Part shown: positions 17,842-27,366 of the stretch, piece by piece
Layout: each line of letters begins with the position of its first letter
Position numbering within the stretch: the stretch's first letter is position 1
DNA from: Labilithrix sp.
GTDB taxonomy: Bacteria; Myxococcota_A; Polyangia; Polyangiales; Polyangiaceae
Length of the DNA: 64,000 nucleotides
Direction: 5' to 3'
Assembly: GCA_019637155.1 (NCBI GenBank)
Contig: JAHBWE010000004.1
Coordinates: 186,001 to 250,000, forward strand
Notes under the pieces: model-generated
Databases searched by the model: none
The model's input: only the letters and a program-made list of their open reading frames with translations
Told to the model about the DNA's origin: nothing
Translations under genes and position numbers: made by a program

Positions 17842-20048
17842 TCGCTGCATCCCATCCGCCCGCCGCCGTCGACGCCCAGATCGCCGCGCGCAGCGCCGAG
17901 CTCTTCGACGCCGCCTACGATCACCTCGCGCGCAAGGTCGACCGCCTCTTCGCCTTCGTCTTCGGCGCGCAGTGGCTCTTCGCGATCGTGCTCGCGTTCT
18001 GGCGGACGCCGCGCGCGTGGAACGGAGCGGAGGCGTCGACGCACCCGCACGTGTGGGCGGCGATCTTCCTCGGCGGGCTCCTCACCACGCTCCCGGTCGC
18101 GCTCGTCGTCCTCCGTCCCGGCGCGTTCGTCACGCGCGCGGTGATCGCGATCGCGCAGATGCTCTTCGGGACGCTCCTCATCCACCTCACCGGCGGGCGG
18201 ATCGAGACGCACTTCCACGTGTTCGGATCGCTCGCCTTCATCGCGTTCTATCGCGACTTCCGCGTCGTCGCGCTCGGGACCGCGGTCGTCGTCGTCGACC
18301 ACGTCGGCCGCGGGCTCTTCTTCCCCGAGAGCATCTATGGCGCCGCGGTGGTGGAGCCGCTGCGCTGGTTCGAGCACGCGGGCTGGGTCGTGTTCGAGGA
18401 CGTCTGCCTCTGGTTCTCGTGCACGCGCGGCGTCATCGAGATGAAGCGCATCGCGAAGCGCCACGCGAAGCTCGAGCGCGCGAAGGACGTCGAGGTCCGC
18501 TGCGCCGGCGCGGTGGAGGCGAACCGCGCGAAGAGCGAGTTCCTCGCGAACATGAGCCACGAGATCCGCACGCCGATGACCGCGATCATCGGCTACGCCG
18601 ACCTCCTCCTCGACCCGGAGACGACCGCGTCCGAGCAGCGCGCGCACATCCAGACGATCCGCCGCAACGGCGAGCACCTCCTCTCGATCCTCAACGACAT
18701 CCTCGACCTCTCGAAGATCGAGGCCGGGCGCATGACGATGGAGGCGGTCCCGTGCTCCCCGAGCATGATCATCGTCGACGTCGCGTCGCTGATGCGCGTC
18801 CGCGCGGCGGAGAAGGGGCTCTTCTTCGAGGTCCACTACCAGACCGCGATCCCGGAGACGATCAAGAGCGACCCCACGCGCCTGCGCCAGGTCGTCATGA
18901 ACCTCGTCGGCAACGCGATCAAGTTCACGAAGACGGGCGGCATCCGTCTCCTCGCGCGCTGCGTCCCCGACGGCGCCGACTCGCGCCTCGAGATCGAGGT
19001 CGTCGACACCGGGATCGGCATGACGCAGGAGCAGCAGGCGCAGCTCTTCCAGCCCTTCGTCCAGGCCGACTCGTCCACGACGCGCCGGTTCGGCGGCACC
19101 GGCCTCGGCCTCGTCATCTGCCGGCGCCTCGCGCACATGCTCGGCGGCGACATCTCCGTCGACAGCTCGCTCGGCCGCGGCTCGAGCTTCCGCTTCACGG
19201 TCGCGACCGGCGACCTCGAGGGGGTCCGCATGTTCGAGGACCTCACCGAGGCGGGGATCCCGGAGACGGGGGCGGTCGTCACGGCGGAGCGGCCGTTCGC
19301 GCGCCTCGACGCGTCGGTGCTCCTCGCCGAGGACGGCCTCGACAACCAGGTCCTCATCGCGAAGCACCTCACCCGCGCCGGCGTCACCGTCACGGTGGTC
19401 GACAACGGCCAGCTCGCGCTCCAGAAGGCGATGGCCGCGGCGATGGCCGGCCGCCCCTACGACGTGATCCTCATGGACATGCAGATGCCGGTGATGGACG
19501 GCTACGCCGCGACGTCGGAGCTCCGGCGAAAGGGCTACGAGGGCCCGATCGTCGCGCTCACCGCGCACGCGATGGCGGGCGATCGCGAGCGCTGCATCGC
19601 CGCGGGATGCACCGACTACCTGACGAAGCCGATCGCGCGGAAGAAGCTGATCGACGCCGTCGCCGAGCACGCGGCGAAGTCCCCGCCGCACGGCGTCCCG
19701 CTCCTCGAGACGCAGCACGCGAGCGGCATCGTCCCCGTCGCCGGCCCGGAGGACGCTCCGCTCGTCAGCGAGCTCGCCGCCGACGCCGACATGACCGAGA
19801 TCATCCACGCCTTCGTGAAGGGCCTCCCCGACTCGATCGAGCGCGCGCAGGTCGCCCTCGCCTCTGGCGACATGGTCGTCCTCCAGCGCATCGCGCATCA
19901 GCTGAAGGGCGCCGCCGGCGGCTACGGCTTCACGCCGATCACGGAAGCGGCCGCCTCGCTCGAGGACGCGGTCCGGAAGCGTGAAGCGAACGTCTCGGAG
20001 AAGCTCTCCGAAGTGATTGGCCTTTGCCGCCGCGCTCGCGCGGCTTGA
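17838..20048 (+). CDS. Hybrid sensor histidine kinase with receiver and Hpt domains
   Basis: The protein has 736 residues. The N-terminal ~190 residues form a multi-pass membrane sensor domain with the conserved [18 protein letters not shown] segment, found in many hybrid kinases and GGDEF proteins. HisKA has phospho-acceptor His241 in [10 protein letters not shown]. HATPase_c shows [16 protein letters not shown] and FGGTGLGL. The receiver has Asp547 in [12 protein letters not shown] and Lys in DYLTKPI. The Hpt domain has His687 in [14 protein letters not shown]. All phosphotransfer residues are intact, giving a complete His-Asp-His relay. The GGDEF response regulator 15 bp downstream is the obvious output. 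The start at 17838 is coupled to the RedB-like gene. Confidence 0.92.
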   Translation: MIAASHPPAAVDAQIAARSAELFDAAYDHLARKVDRLFAFVFGAQWLFAIVLAFWRTPRAWNGAEASTHPHVWAAIFLGGLLTTLPVALVVLRPGAFVTRAVIAIAQMLFGTLLIHLTGGRIETHFHVFGSLAFIAFYRDFRVVALGTAVVVVDHVGRGLFFPESIYGAAVVEPLRWFEHAGWVVFEDVCLWFSCTRGVIEMKRIAKRHAKLERAKDVEVRCAGAVEANRAKSEFLANMSHEIRTPMTAIIGYADLLLDPETTASEQRAHIQTIRRNGEHLLSILNDILDLSKIEAGRMTMEAVPCSPSMIIVDVASLMRVRAAEKGLFFEVHYQTAIPETIKSDPTRLRQVVMNLVGNAIKFTKTGGIRLLARCVPDGADSRLEIEVVDTGIGMTQEQQAQLFQPFVQADSSTTRRFGGTGLGLVICRRLAHMLGGDISVDSSLGRGSSFRFTVATGDLEGVRMFEDLTEAGIPETGAVVTAERPFARLDASVLLAEDGLDNQVLIAKHLTRAGVTVTVVDNGQLALQKAMAAAMAGRPYDVILMDMQMPVMDGYAATSELRRKGYEGPIVALTAHAMAGDRERCIAAGCTDYLTKPIARKKLIDAVAEHAAKSPPHGVPLLETQHASGIVPVAGPEDAPLVSELAADADMTEIIHAFVKGLPDSIERAQVALASGDMVVLQRIAHQLKGAAGGYGFTPITEAAASLEDAVRKREANVSEKLSEVIGLCRRARAA

Positions 20049-20063
20049 GGGGAACGAAGCATC

Positions 20064-20975
20064 ATGAGCACCACCGTCCTCGTCATCGACGACGCGCCCG
20101 ACGTCCACACCCTCCTCGCCGCGAGGCTCCGCCCAGAGGGCGTGCAGCTCTTGAGCGCGATGGGATGGCGGGAGGGCTTCGACCTCGCGCTGAGCACGCT
20201 GCCCGATCTGATCCTGCTCGACGTCGACATGCCGGAGCACACCGGCCTCGACCTGTGCCGGACGCTGAAGGCCGAGCCCCGCACCGCCGACATCCCGATC
20301 ATCTTCCTCACCGGCGCCACCGACGTGAACACGAAGGTGCACGGCTTCGACCTCGGCGCGATCGACTACGTGACGAAGCCGTTCCACCCCGCCGAGCTCC
20401 GCGCGCGCGTGCGCTCGGCGCTGCGGACGAAGCGCTATCAGGACCTCCTCGGCGCGCGCGCGAAGCTCGACGCGCTCACCGGGCTCCACAACCGCGGCTT
20501 CTTCGACGAGTTCCTCGCGTCGGCGATCGCGGAGGCGATCCGGCTCGAGCGTCCCTGCTCGGTCGTCCTCATCGACCTCGATCGCTTCAAGTCGCTCAAC
20601 GACCGCTTCGGCCATCCGTTCGGCGATCTCGTCCTCCAGCGCGCCGGCGAGCTCGTCGCGGGCTGCGTGCGCGGCGGCGACGCGGCGTGCCGCTACGGCG
20701 GCGAGGAGCTCGTGCTCGTCCTGCCGAACGTCGACTCCGCGATCGCGTCACGCGTCGCCGAGCGCGTCCGGAGCGCCTTCGCGAGGCTCGATCTCGCGCC
20801 GCGCGGCGAGCGGATCCAGGTCACCGCGAGCTTCGGCGTCGCCGAGCTGCGCGAGGTCGGCGTCCGCACCCCGGCCGAGCTCGTCGCCGCCGCCGACGCC
20901 GCGCTCTACCACGCAAAGCAGAACGGCCGCGACCGCGTGGAGATCGCCCGCGACGCGGGGGCGAAGGCGGCGTAG
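20064..20975 (+). CDS. Response regulator with GGDEF diguanylate cyclase output (PleD-like)
   Basis: The protein has 303 residues. The receiver domain (1-120) carries VLVIDDAPD, phospho-acceptor Asp53 in ILLDVDMPEHTG, and DYVTKPF. The GGDEF domain has the active site GGEEL (212-216) and the allosteric inhibition site RGGD (203-206), exactly five residues upstream. DIDLDRFKSLND-type residues (IDLDRFKSLNDRFGH) bind metal and substrate. It should make cyclic-di-GMP when phosphorylated and be product-inhibited. It follows the hybrid kinase by 15 bp on the same strand, so the pair probably forms a phosphorelay controlling c-di-GMP. Confidence 0.92.
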   Translation: MSTTVLVIDDAPDVHTLLAARLRPEGVQLLSAMGWREGFDLALSTLPDLILLDVDMPEHTGLDLCRTLKAEPRTADIPIIFLTGATDVNTKVHGFDLGAIDYVTKPFHPAELRARVRSALRTKRYQDLLGARAKLDALTGLHNRGFFDEFLASAIAEAIRLERPCSVVLIDLDRFKSLNDRFGHPFGDLVLQRAGELVAGCVRGGDAACRYGGEELVLVLPNVDSAIASRVAERVRSAFARLDLAPRGERIQVTASFGVAELREVGVRTPAELVAAADAALYHAKQNGRDRVEIARDAGAKAA

Positions 20976-20998
20976 CGCACGCTCGGTGCTCCTCCCGC

Positions 20999-22138
20999 TC
21001 ACGCGAGGGCAGTCACGAGCGAGGGCGGCAGCGGGTCGCCCGCGACGAACGCGGCGCGCAGCGCCTCGACCGCGGCGAGGTCGGCGTCCTTTCCGCACGC
21101 GGTCCGCGCTTCGGTGAGGAGGCGGCGCTCGTTCTTCGTGAGGCGGCCGTCGATGACCGACGCGATCGAGAGGACGCGGAGCACGAGCGTCTGGTCGGCG
21201 AGCGCCAGCGCCGCGAGCCGCGCGAGGAACGTGCGCGTGTCGTCGACGTCGTCGTCGGTCCTCGCCTCGCGTCCGGCGAGATCGCGGAACAGCGCGACGA
21301 GGTTCGGGTGCAGGTCCTCGGTCCGCACGATCGAGCTCGCGACCGCGCGCACGGTGCAGGCGAGCGCCTCGTCGCTCGGCGTCCCCTCGTGCATCGCGAG
21401 CGCGAAGCCGACGAGCTCCTTCGCCGCGGAGGGGCCCATCGCGCGGATGCGCGCCTCGTGCATGATCCGGCGGCAGATGTACGCGTTCCACAGCGCCGTG
21501 AACGGCACCGCGACGAAGGGGAGCCACGAGCGCACCGCCGCGCGCCCGAGCATCCGGCGGACGAGCATCTTCATCATGAAGTTCGTGACGCTGATCTTCG
21601 CCTTGTAGACGAGCGACGCGACGAGGAGGCGGAGGCGCGAGGCCTCGCGCCGCGGGTTCACGCCGAAGACGCTCGCGTTGGGGTTCGGGAGCTCCAGCGC
21701 CGCGCGCGCCATCGCGGTCGCGATCGCGCGGTCGTCGTCCTCGGTCTCGGGGAAGAGGTCGAGCCCGGCCTCGTGCGCGAGGCGATGGACGGAGCGGAGC
21801 CCGTCCCAGTAGAGGAACCCGATCTCGATCGCGGACGCGATGACGGTCGCCGCGCCGACGACGGCGTAGAAGCGCGCCTGCTCGCCGAACGTCGCGTAGC
21901 GCGGGCGCGCGCCGAGGAGCGGCCGCGCGATCTCGAGCTCGACGACGGCGGCGACGAGAGAGGAGAGCGCGCCCGCGATCGCCGCGCGCACGATCGCGCC
22001 GCGCTCGATCCGCCGCAGCGTCTTCCGCTCCTCGGCGTTCAGGAGGTGGATCGCGTCGGCGCCGGCGGCGGGACGGCCCTTCTCCGCGAAGCCGCGGAGG
22101 GTGCGGAGGCCGATGCGGACGAGGAGGGGCTCGGTCAT
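20999..22138 (-). CDS. Predicted membrane protein of unknown function
   Basis: The protein has 379 residues. Hydrophobic segments occur around residues 48-70 (IVRAAIAGALSSLVAAVV), 90-110 (FYAVVGAATVIASAIEIGFLY) and 205-225 (SWLPFVAVPFTALWNAYICR). The C-terminal ~120 residues are helical and end in a segment resembling TerB-like helices (IASVIDGRLTKNERRLLTEA). It may belong to the LBF_2804-like group, but this is a weak memory match. It converges with the GGDEF regulator (23 bp between stops) and stands alone upstream of ppdK on the same strand. Confidence 0.6.
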   Translation of the reverse strand: MTEPLLVRIGLRTLRGFAEKGRPAAGADAIHLLNAEERKTLRRIERGAIVRAAIAGALSSLVAAVVELEIARPLLGARPRYATFGEQARFYAVVGAATVIASAIEIGFLYWDGLRSVHRLAHEAGLDLFPETEDDDRAIATAMARAALELPNPNASVFGVNPRREASRLRLLVASLVYKAKISVTNFMMKMLVRRMLGRAAVRSWLPFVAVPFTALWNAYICRRIMHEARIRAMGPSAAKELVGFALAMHEGTPSDEALACTVRAVASSIVRTEDLHPNLVALFRDLAGREARTDDDVDDTRTFLARLAALALADQTLVLRVLSIASVIDGRLTKNERRLLTEARTACGKDADLAAVEALRAAFVAGDPLPPSLVTALA

Positions 22139-22247
22139 CTTCGCGCGGCAGGCTCACACCGTGGGCGGAGGCTCCACCGTCGGCGGCGGCACGCCCACGA
22201 ACGACGACGGTGAGCATCGCGCCCTCGATCTGAGCGCATCTACGGCG

Positions 22248-25200
22248 TCAGAGCAACGACTGGAGGTTGGTCGTGCTCGGGCGCGGCGTCTTCTTCTGCG
22301 CGACCTCGGCCTGCGCCGCGGCGAGGCGGGCGATCGTGACGCGGAACGGCGAGCACGACACGTAGTCGAGCTTCGCGTCGCGGAAGAACTTGATGCTGTC
22401 CGGATCGCCGCCGTGCTCGCCGCAGATCCCGAGCTTGATCGTGCTCTTCGTCATGCGCCCGCGCTCGACCGCGAGGCGCACGAGCGCGCCGACGCCGTCG
22501 ACGTCGATCGAGACGAACGGGTCCTTCGGGAGGACGCCGGTCTCGACGTAGGCGGGGAGGAACTTGCCCGCGTCGTCGCGCGAGAGCCCCATCGTGCACT
22601 GCGTGAGGTCGTTCGTGCCGAAGGAGAAGAACTCGGCGACCTGGGCGAGCTCGCCGGCGCGGAGCGCGGCGCGGGGCAGCTCGATCATCGTGCCGAACGA
22701 GAACGGCACCCGCGTCTTCCCCCCGGATTTCGAGGAAACGTCGTCCGCGACCTTGTCGACGATCGCGCGCATGCGGACGAGCTCCTCCCGCGTCATCGCG
22801 AGCGGGATCATGATCTCGGGCTGCACCGAGTTGCCCTCCGCGCCCACCTCCGCCGCGGCCTCGAGGATCGCGCGCACCTGCATCGCGTAGATCTCGGGGT
22901 ACGTGATCGCGAGCCGGCACCCGCGATGCCCCAGCATCGGGTTGAACTCGTGGAGGTCCTTGATCCGGTTCTCGAGCCGGGCGACCGAGACGTTGAGGAG
23001 GCCGGCGAGCTCTTCGATCTGCTTCTTCTCGGTCGGGAGGAACTCGTGGAGCGGCGGATCGAGGAGGCGGATCGTGACGGGGAGCCCCTTCATCTCGCGG
23101 AAGATCTCGACGAAGTCCTGCCGCTGGTGCGGGAGCAGCTTCGCGAGCGCGGCTTCCCGCGCGCCCACCTCGTCGGCGAGGATCATCTCGCGCACGGCGC
23201 GGATACGCTCCTCGTCGAAGAACATGTGCTCGGTGCGGCAGAGCCCGATGCCCTCCGCGCCGAACCCGCGCGCGGTCCGCGCGTCGAGCGGCGTGTCGGC
23301 GTTCGCGCGCACCTTCATCGTGCGAATCCCGTCCGCCCACTCCATGAGCTCGCCGAACTCCCCGGTGAGCGCCGCGTTCACGGTCGGCACCGCGCCCTGG
23401 TAGACGTGCCCGGCCCCGCCGTCGATCGTGACGACGTCGCCCTTCTTGAGCGTCACGGTGTCGTGCGATCGCCCCTCCTCGTCGTACTGCGTGATGGTGA
23501 CGGTCTGCTCGGCGTAGGAGACCGCGAGCGCCGAGCACCCCGCGACGCAGGGCTTCCCCATCCCGCGCGCGACGACGGCGGCGTGGCTGTTGCTCACGAG
23601 CACCGGCGTCAGGCGATCCGAGAAGACGACGAAGCACTTGTCGATCTCGTCGGTCGCGTCGACCTCGAAGTTGTACACCGTCGCGGGCTCGGCCTGCGCG
23701 GTCTGCTTCACGCGGAACGAGCGGATCGACGAGGCGAGGACCGCCTCGAGATCGCGCCGCGCGTCGGCGGGGCAGAGCGGGAGGTAGTCGCGAAGGACCT
23801 TGTCTGCGCCGAAGAGCAGGTTGCGCTTCAAGCCTTCGCGCGCGCGGCCCATGAAGTTGACGTGCTCGACGATGTCGGCGAAGAGGCCGCGCACGCTCAG
23901 GCAGCGTGAGGCGTAGCCACGCGGCGGCACCTCCGGTCGAACGCGGTGCGTGAACGCGACGATCGCGTCGACCTGCTCCGCGATCTGGAGCGACCAGTTC
24001 TCGCGGTTGTTCGTGATCTGCGGGACGATGCCGAGCCGCAAGCAAGCGAGCGCGAGCCCCTCGAGCATGCTCGTGCGCGCTCCCGAGACGCTGATCTGCA
24101 GACGGACTGCGCTGCTCTCCTCCGCGTACGTTCCGTCGCCGTCGACGTAGCCAGCGAGGAACTGCAAGAGCGCCGTGCGGTCGAGGGTGAGAACCCACGC
24201 CGCGAGGTTCTCCTTGATCGCCATCAGGCGCGCCGCGGGGTCGCGCTTGAAGCAGATCCGATCTTCGACGTTCCCGTGGATCGTGCGGCCTTTCAGCTCC
24301 GCGACGGTCTCGCGCTCGCGGAGGTAGGTGAACGGCACGCCGAACGCGCGCTCGAAGGCTTGCTCCACCGCGGCGATGAACTCTGCCTTCTCCGGCGTCG
24401 GCTTCTGCACGAACGTGACGGAGCCCTTCGTCTCCTTCAGGCGGATGTGGCCGTCCGAGAGGATCGCCCCCGCGACGTAGGCGAGGGCAGGGGAGACCAC
24501 GGCCTCGCCGAGGCCCGGCAGGTCCGCGACGACCGTCACGAAGTCCTCCTTCGCGAGGACGTCCGCGAGCGGCTTCTTCACGAGGCGGCGCTTCTCGAGC
24601 GCGAACATCTTGTGGTCCGCCGTCATGCGGAGGTGGTTCTCGTCCACGCGCCCGGTCTGCGAGACCGACACGGTGATGACCTCCGAGGGCTTCTTGCCCG
24701 CCGCGATCACCTCGCGCCACACCGGCTTCATCGCGGCGGAGTCGAACGACATGATCTTGAGGACCTCGCCCGCCTCGAAGCGCGTGAAGGTCTCCTCCGC
24801 CGAGAGGAGCCCCTTGTCGGTCAGCACCCGCGTCTCGCCGGCGATGCACGTCATCCCCCCGCGCGCGGTGAGGATGCCGCGGGCGGCCTTCATGCCGTGG
24901 ATGTCCTCCGGGCTCGTCTCGACGCGGACGAGGACGACCGCTTCGCCCTGGCCGGCGCGGCGCTCGGCTTCGTCGGCGCTGAAGACGATCTTGCCCTGCG
25001 CGGCGCCGGGGCTCGCGGCGAGGCCGCGCGCGAGGAGCTTCTTCGGGGCGCTCGGATCGAGCGTCGGATGGAGGAGCTGATCGAGGCTCGACGGATCGAC
25101 GCGCGAGACCGCCTCCTCCTTCGTGATGAGGCCCTCCTTCGCCATCTCCACCGCCGCGCGCACCGCGGCGGGGCCGGTGCGCTTCGCGGAGCGGCACTGC

Positions 25201-26279
25201 AGCATGTAGAGCGTGCCCTCCTGGATCGTGAACTCCAGGTCCTGCATGTCGCGGAAGTGCTTCTCGAGGCGCTCGGCGATCTCGACCAGCTTCGTGAACG
25301 GCTCCGGCATGCGCTTCTCGAGCGACTCGTCTTCCTTGCCAAGGATCGCGCGGAGCGGCATCGGCGTGCGGATGCCGGCGACGACGTCCTCGCCCTGCGC
25401 GTTCGGGAGCCACTCGCCGTAGAGGAGGCGCTCGCCGGTGGCGGGGTCGCGCGTGAAGGCGACGCCCGTAGCGCTCGAGTCGCCGAGGTTGCCGAAGACC
25501 ATCGCTTGCACGTTGCACGCGGTGCCCCAGCTCTCCGGGATGTCGTGCATCTTGCGGTACACCGCCGCGCGCGGGTTCATCCAGGAGTGGAACACCGCGC
25601 GGATCGCGTACCAGAGCTGCTCCTTCGGATCTTCGGGGAAGTCCTTCTTCGTCTGCTCCTTGACGATGCCCTTGAAGACGCCGACCAGCTCCGAGAGCTC
25701 CTCCGCCGGGACGTCGGCGTCGGTGACCTTGCGCCGGAGCTCCTCCGCGTTGAGCTTCGTCGCGTCGATGCCCTTGTCCTTCGCGATCTTCGCGCGCACC
25801 TTGTCGAGCGCGTGCTCGAAGTGCTCACGCTTCACGCCGAGCGCGACGTCCGCGTACATCGCGACGAAGCGACGGTACGCGTCGTAGACGAAGCGCTGGT
25901 TGCCCGTCTTCGCGACGAGCCCCGCCGCCGCGGCGTCGTTGAGGCCGAGGTTCAGGATCGTGTCCATCATCCCCGGCATCGACGCGCGCGCGCCGGAGCG
26001 AACGCTGAGGAGGAGCGGCGCCTTCGGATCGCCGAAGCGCATGCCGATGCGCTTCTCGAGGAGCGCGAGCGCCTCGTCGACCTCGGGGGCGAGCTCGGCG
26101 GGCATCTGCCCCGTCGCGGTGAAGCCGCGGCACGCCTCGGTGGAGATCGTGAACCCCGGCGGGACCGGGAGCCCGAGCGACGTCATCTCCGCGAGCCCGG
26201 CCCCCTTGCCGCCGAGGATGTCGCGACGCGTGGGATCCCCCTCCGCCTTACCGTCACCGAACGAGAACACGAACTTCAT
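22248..26279 (-). CDS. ppdK: Pyruvate, phosphate dikinase precursor containing an intein
   Basis: The enzyme interconverts pyruvate + ATP + Pi with phosphoenolpyruvate + AMP + PPi. The precursor has 1343 residues; removing the intein (residues 478-897) leaves 923, normal for bacterial PPDK. The N-terminal ATP-grasp begins KFVFSFGDG and includes GGKGAGLAEM and SVRSGARASMPGMMDT. The swivelling domain motif GGMT-SHAAVVARGMGKPCV is split after Thr; its catalytic His is residue 899. The C-terminal PEP/pyruvate barrel has GFGAEGIGLCRTEHMFF, RLLDPPLHEFLP, and the catalytic Cys in TNDLTQCTMGLSRDD. Without splicing the catalytic loop would be destroyed. No PPDK regulatory protein gene lies nearby. Confidence 0.95.
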   Translation of the reverse strand: MKFVFSFGDGKAEGDPTRRDILGGKGAGLAEMTSLGLPVPPGFTISTEACRGFTATGQMPAELAPEVDEALALLEKRIGMRFGDPKAPLLLSVRSGARASMPGMMDTILNLGLNDAAAAGLVAKTGNQRFVYDAYRRFVAMYADVALGVKREHFEHALDKVRAKIAKDKGIDATKLNAEELRRKVTDADVPAEELSELVGVFKGIVKEQTKKDFPEDPKEQLWYAIRAVFHSWMNPRAAVYRKMHDIPESWGTACNVQAMVFGNLGDSSATGVAFTRDPATGERLLYGEWLPNAQGEDVVAGIRTPMPLRAILGKEDESLEKRMPEPFTKLVEIAERLEKHFRDMQDLEFTIQEGTLYMLQCRSAKRTGPAAVRAAVEMAKEGLITKEEAVSRVDPSSLDQLLHPTLDPSAPKKLLARGLAASPGAAQGKIVFSADEAERRAGQGEAVVLVRVETSPEDIHGMKAARGILTARGGMTCIAGETRVLTDKGLLSAEETFTRFEAGEVLKIMSFDSAAMKPVWREVIAAGKKPSEVITVSVSQTGRVDENHLRMTADHKMFALEKRRLVKKPLADVLAKEDFVTVVADLPGLGEAVVSPALAYVAGAILSDGHIRLKETKGSVTFVQKPTPEKAEFIAAVEQAFERAFGVPFTYLRERETVAELKGRTIHGNVEDRICFKRDPAARLMAIKENLAAWVLTLDRTALLQFLAGYVDGDGTYAEESSAVRLQISVSGARTSMLEGLALACLRLGIVPQITNNRENWSLQIAEQVDAIVAFTHRVRPEVPPRGYASRCLSVRGLFADIVEHVNFMGRAREGLKRNLLFGADKVLRDYLPLCPADARRDLEAVLASSIRSFRVKQTAQAEPATVYNFEVDATDEIDKCFVVFSDRLTPVLVSNSHAAVVARGMGKPCVAGCSALAVSYAEQTVTITQYDEEGRSHDTVTLKKGDVVTIDGGAGHVYQGAVPTVNAALTGEFGELMEWADGIRTMKVRANADTPLDARTARGFGAEGIGLCRTEHMFFDEERIRAVREMILADEVGAREAALAKLLPHQRQDFVEIFREMKGLPVTIRLLDPPLHEFLPTEKKQIEELAGLLNVSVARLENRIKDLHEFNPMLGHRGCRLAITYPEIYAMQVRAILEAAAEVGAEGNSVQPEIMIPLAMTREELVRMRAIVDKVADDVSSKSGGKTRVPFSFGTMIELPRAALRAGELAQVAEFFSFGTNDLTQCTMGLSRDDAGKFLPAYVETGVLPKDPFVSIDVDGVGALVRLAVERGRMTKSTIKLGICGEHGGDPDSIKFFRDAKLDYVSCSPFRVTIARLAAAQAEVAQKKTPRPSTTNLQSLL
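23589..24848 (-). mobile_element. LAGLIDADG-containing intein inside ppdK (420 residues)
   Basis: The intein starts with Cys1 (CIAGETRVLTDKG, block A) and ends with Asn420 (TPVLVSN) before the extein Ser+1. Block B is MTADHKMF (T76-H79). Two dodecapeptide motifs of a LAGLIDADG homing endonuclease are present: LAYVAGAILSDG (122-133) and LQFLAGYVDGDG (228-239). Block F reads TVYNFEVDATDEIDK. The penultimate residue is Ser rather than the usual His. Both endonuclease acidic residues are kept (SDG, GDG), so the nuclease may still be active. The insertion point lies two residues before the catalytic His of the extein. From memory, archaeal PEP synthase inteins sit in the same motif. Confidence 0.95.
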
Positions 26280-26333
26280 ATCGCGCGCACTCTATCCGAT
26301 TTTCGTCCCCGGTTGGGGTACGGTCCCACGCCG

Positions 26334-27335
26334 ATGCGTTCCTTCGTCGCGTTCGTCGTCTTCGTTGTTTTCGTCGCCGGCTGCGGCGTGAAAGGGAGCT
26401 GCGATCGGCGCGCGAACGCCTTCGAGTGCGAGGAGATCACCGCCTCCACGATCAAGGACATGGCCGAGAACAAGTGCACGTCCGCGCCGAACACGCAGGA
26501 CCGCGGCGTGTGGGCGGAGAAGAAGGCGTGCGACCGTACCGGCGCGATCGGCGGCTGCGAGGGGAACCTGTCGCGGACCTGGTACTACCCGGGCGGGCGC
26601 GTCACGAAGCTCGCGCACGTGAGGCAGCTCTGCTCGAGCTCGAGCAAGGTCCTCGGACCGGACGGAAAGGAGGTCACCGGCGTCGTCGCGGAGAAGCTCC
26701 CCGACGGCCCCGCCGGGCCGGACCCCGGGCTCGAGGCGATCATCTCGTCGATGCGCGGTCCGCTCGAGGCGAACGTCGCCGCGATCGCGAAGCTCCGCGT
26801 GCCCCCCGGCGCCGCGACGGGAACGGTGAAGCTCACCGGCGGCAAGCACGTGCTCGCGTCGAAGGAGGTGGCCGCGGTCTACGACGACGACCTCCCGCGC
26901 TTCGTCGACCTGAAGCTGCCCTACCGCAAGGACTACCCGCTCGACGGCGACGACCTCCGCACGTGCGGCGCGGCCGTCCGCGCGAAGAACCGCCAGTTCA
27001 AGAGCGACGCCGACCTCGCCGCGATCCTGAAGTGGTGCTCGCAGCTCACCACCCTCCTCGTCGTGAAGACGACGAAGCTCGAGAAGCCGGTCGACAAGAA
27101 CGACCTCACGAACTTCCACGGCGGCCTCGTCGAGGGCATCGTCACCGTCTTCGAGCTCCCGAGCGGCAAGGTCGCGGGCAGCTACGCGTTCAAGGCGGAG
27201 AGCAGCGAGAAGGTGAAGGCGAACGAGCTCGAGGACGACCTCCGAAAGAGCTTCGGCAAGGCGCTCGGCGCGGCGCTCGCGAAGGCGGACCCCGGCGCGA
27301 CGTACACCTTCGAGGTCGGCGAATCGCGGCAGTGA
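26334..27335 (+). CDS. Hypothetical lipoprotein
   Basis: The protein has 333 residues. The signal RSFVAFVVFVVFVAGCG gives a lipobox VAGC. The N-terminal quarter is Cys-rich (ECEEITASTIKDMAENKC, CDRTGAIGGCEG). The remainder is a mixed domain with ADLAAILKWCSQLTTLLVVK near residue 225 and a C-terminal DLRKSFGKALGAALAKADPG helix. No family recognised. The ATG at 26334 follows the divergent ppdK start by 54 bp, so both promoters lie in that short gap. Confidence 0.65.
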   Translation: MRSFVAFVVFVVFVAGCGVKGSCDRRANAFECEEITASTIKDMAENKCTSAPNTQDRGVWAEKKACDRTGAIGGCEGNLSRTWYYPGGRVTKLAHVRQLCSSSSKVLGPDGKEVTGVVAEKLPDGPAGPDPGLEAIISSMRGPLEANVAAIAKLRVPPGAATGTVKLTGGKHVLASKEVAAVYDDDLPRFVDLKLPYRKDYPLDGDDLRTCGAAVRAKNRQFKSDADLAAILKWCSQLTTLLVVKTTKLEKPVDKNDLTNFHGGLVEGIVTVFELPSGKVAGSYAFKAESSEKVKANELEDDLRKSFGKALGAALAKADPGATYTFEVGESRQ

Positions 27336-27366
27336 CGCGGGCCATCCGCGATGGCACACTTGGAGC

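Noticed and set aside
20748..22217. Minus-strand 489-codon frame across the GGDEF gene end and membrane protein
   Set aside because: It is in a different frame from the supported 379-residue membrane protein and has Arg-rich shadow composition.
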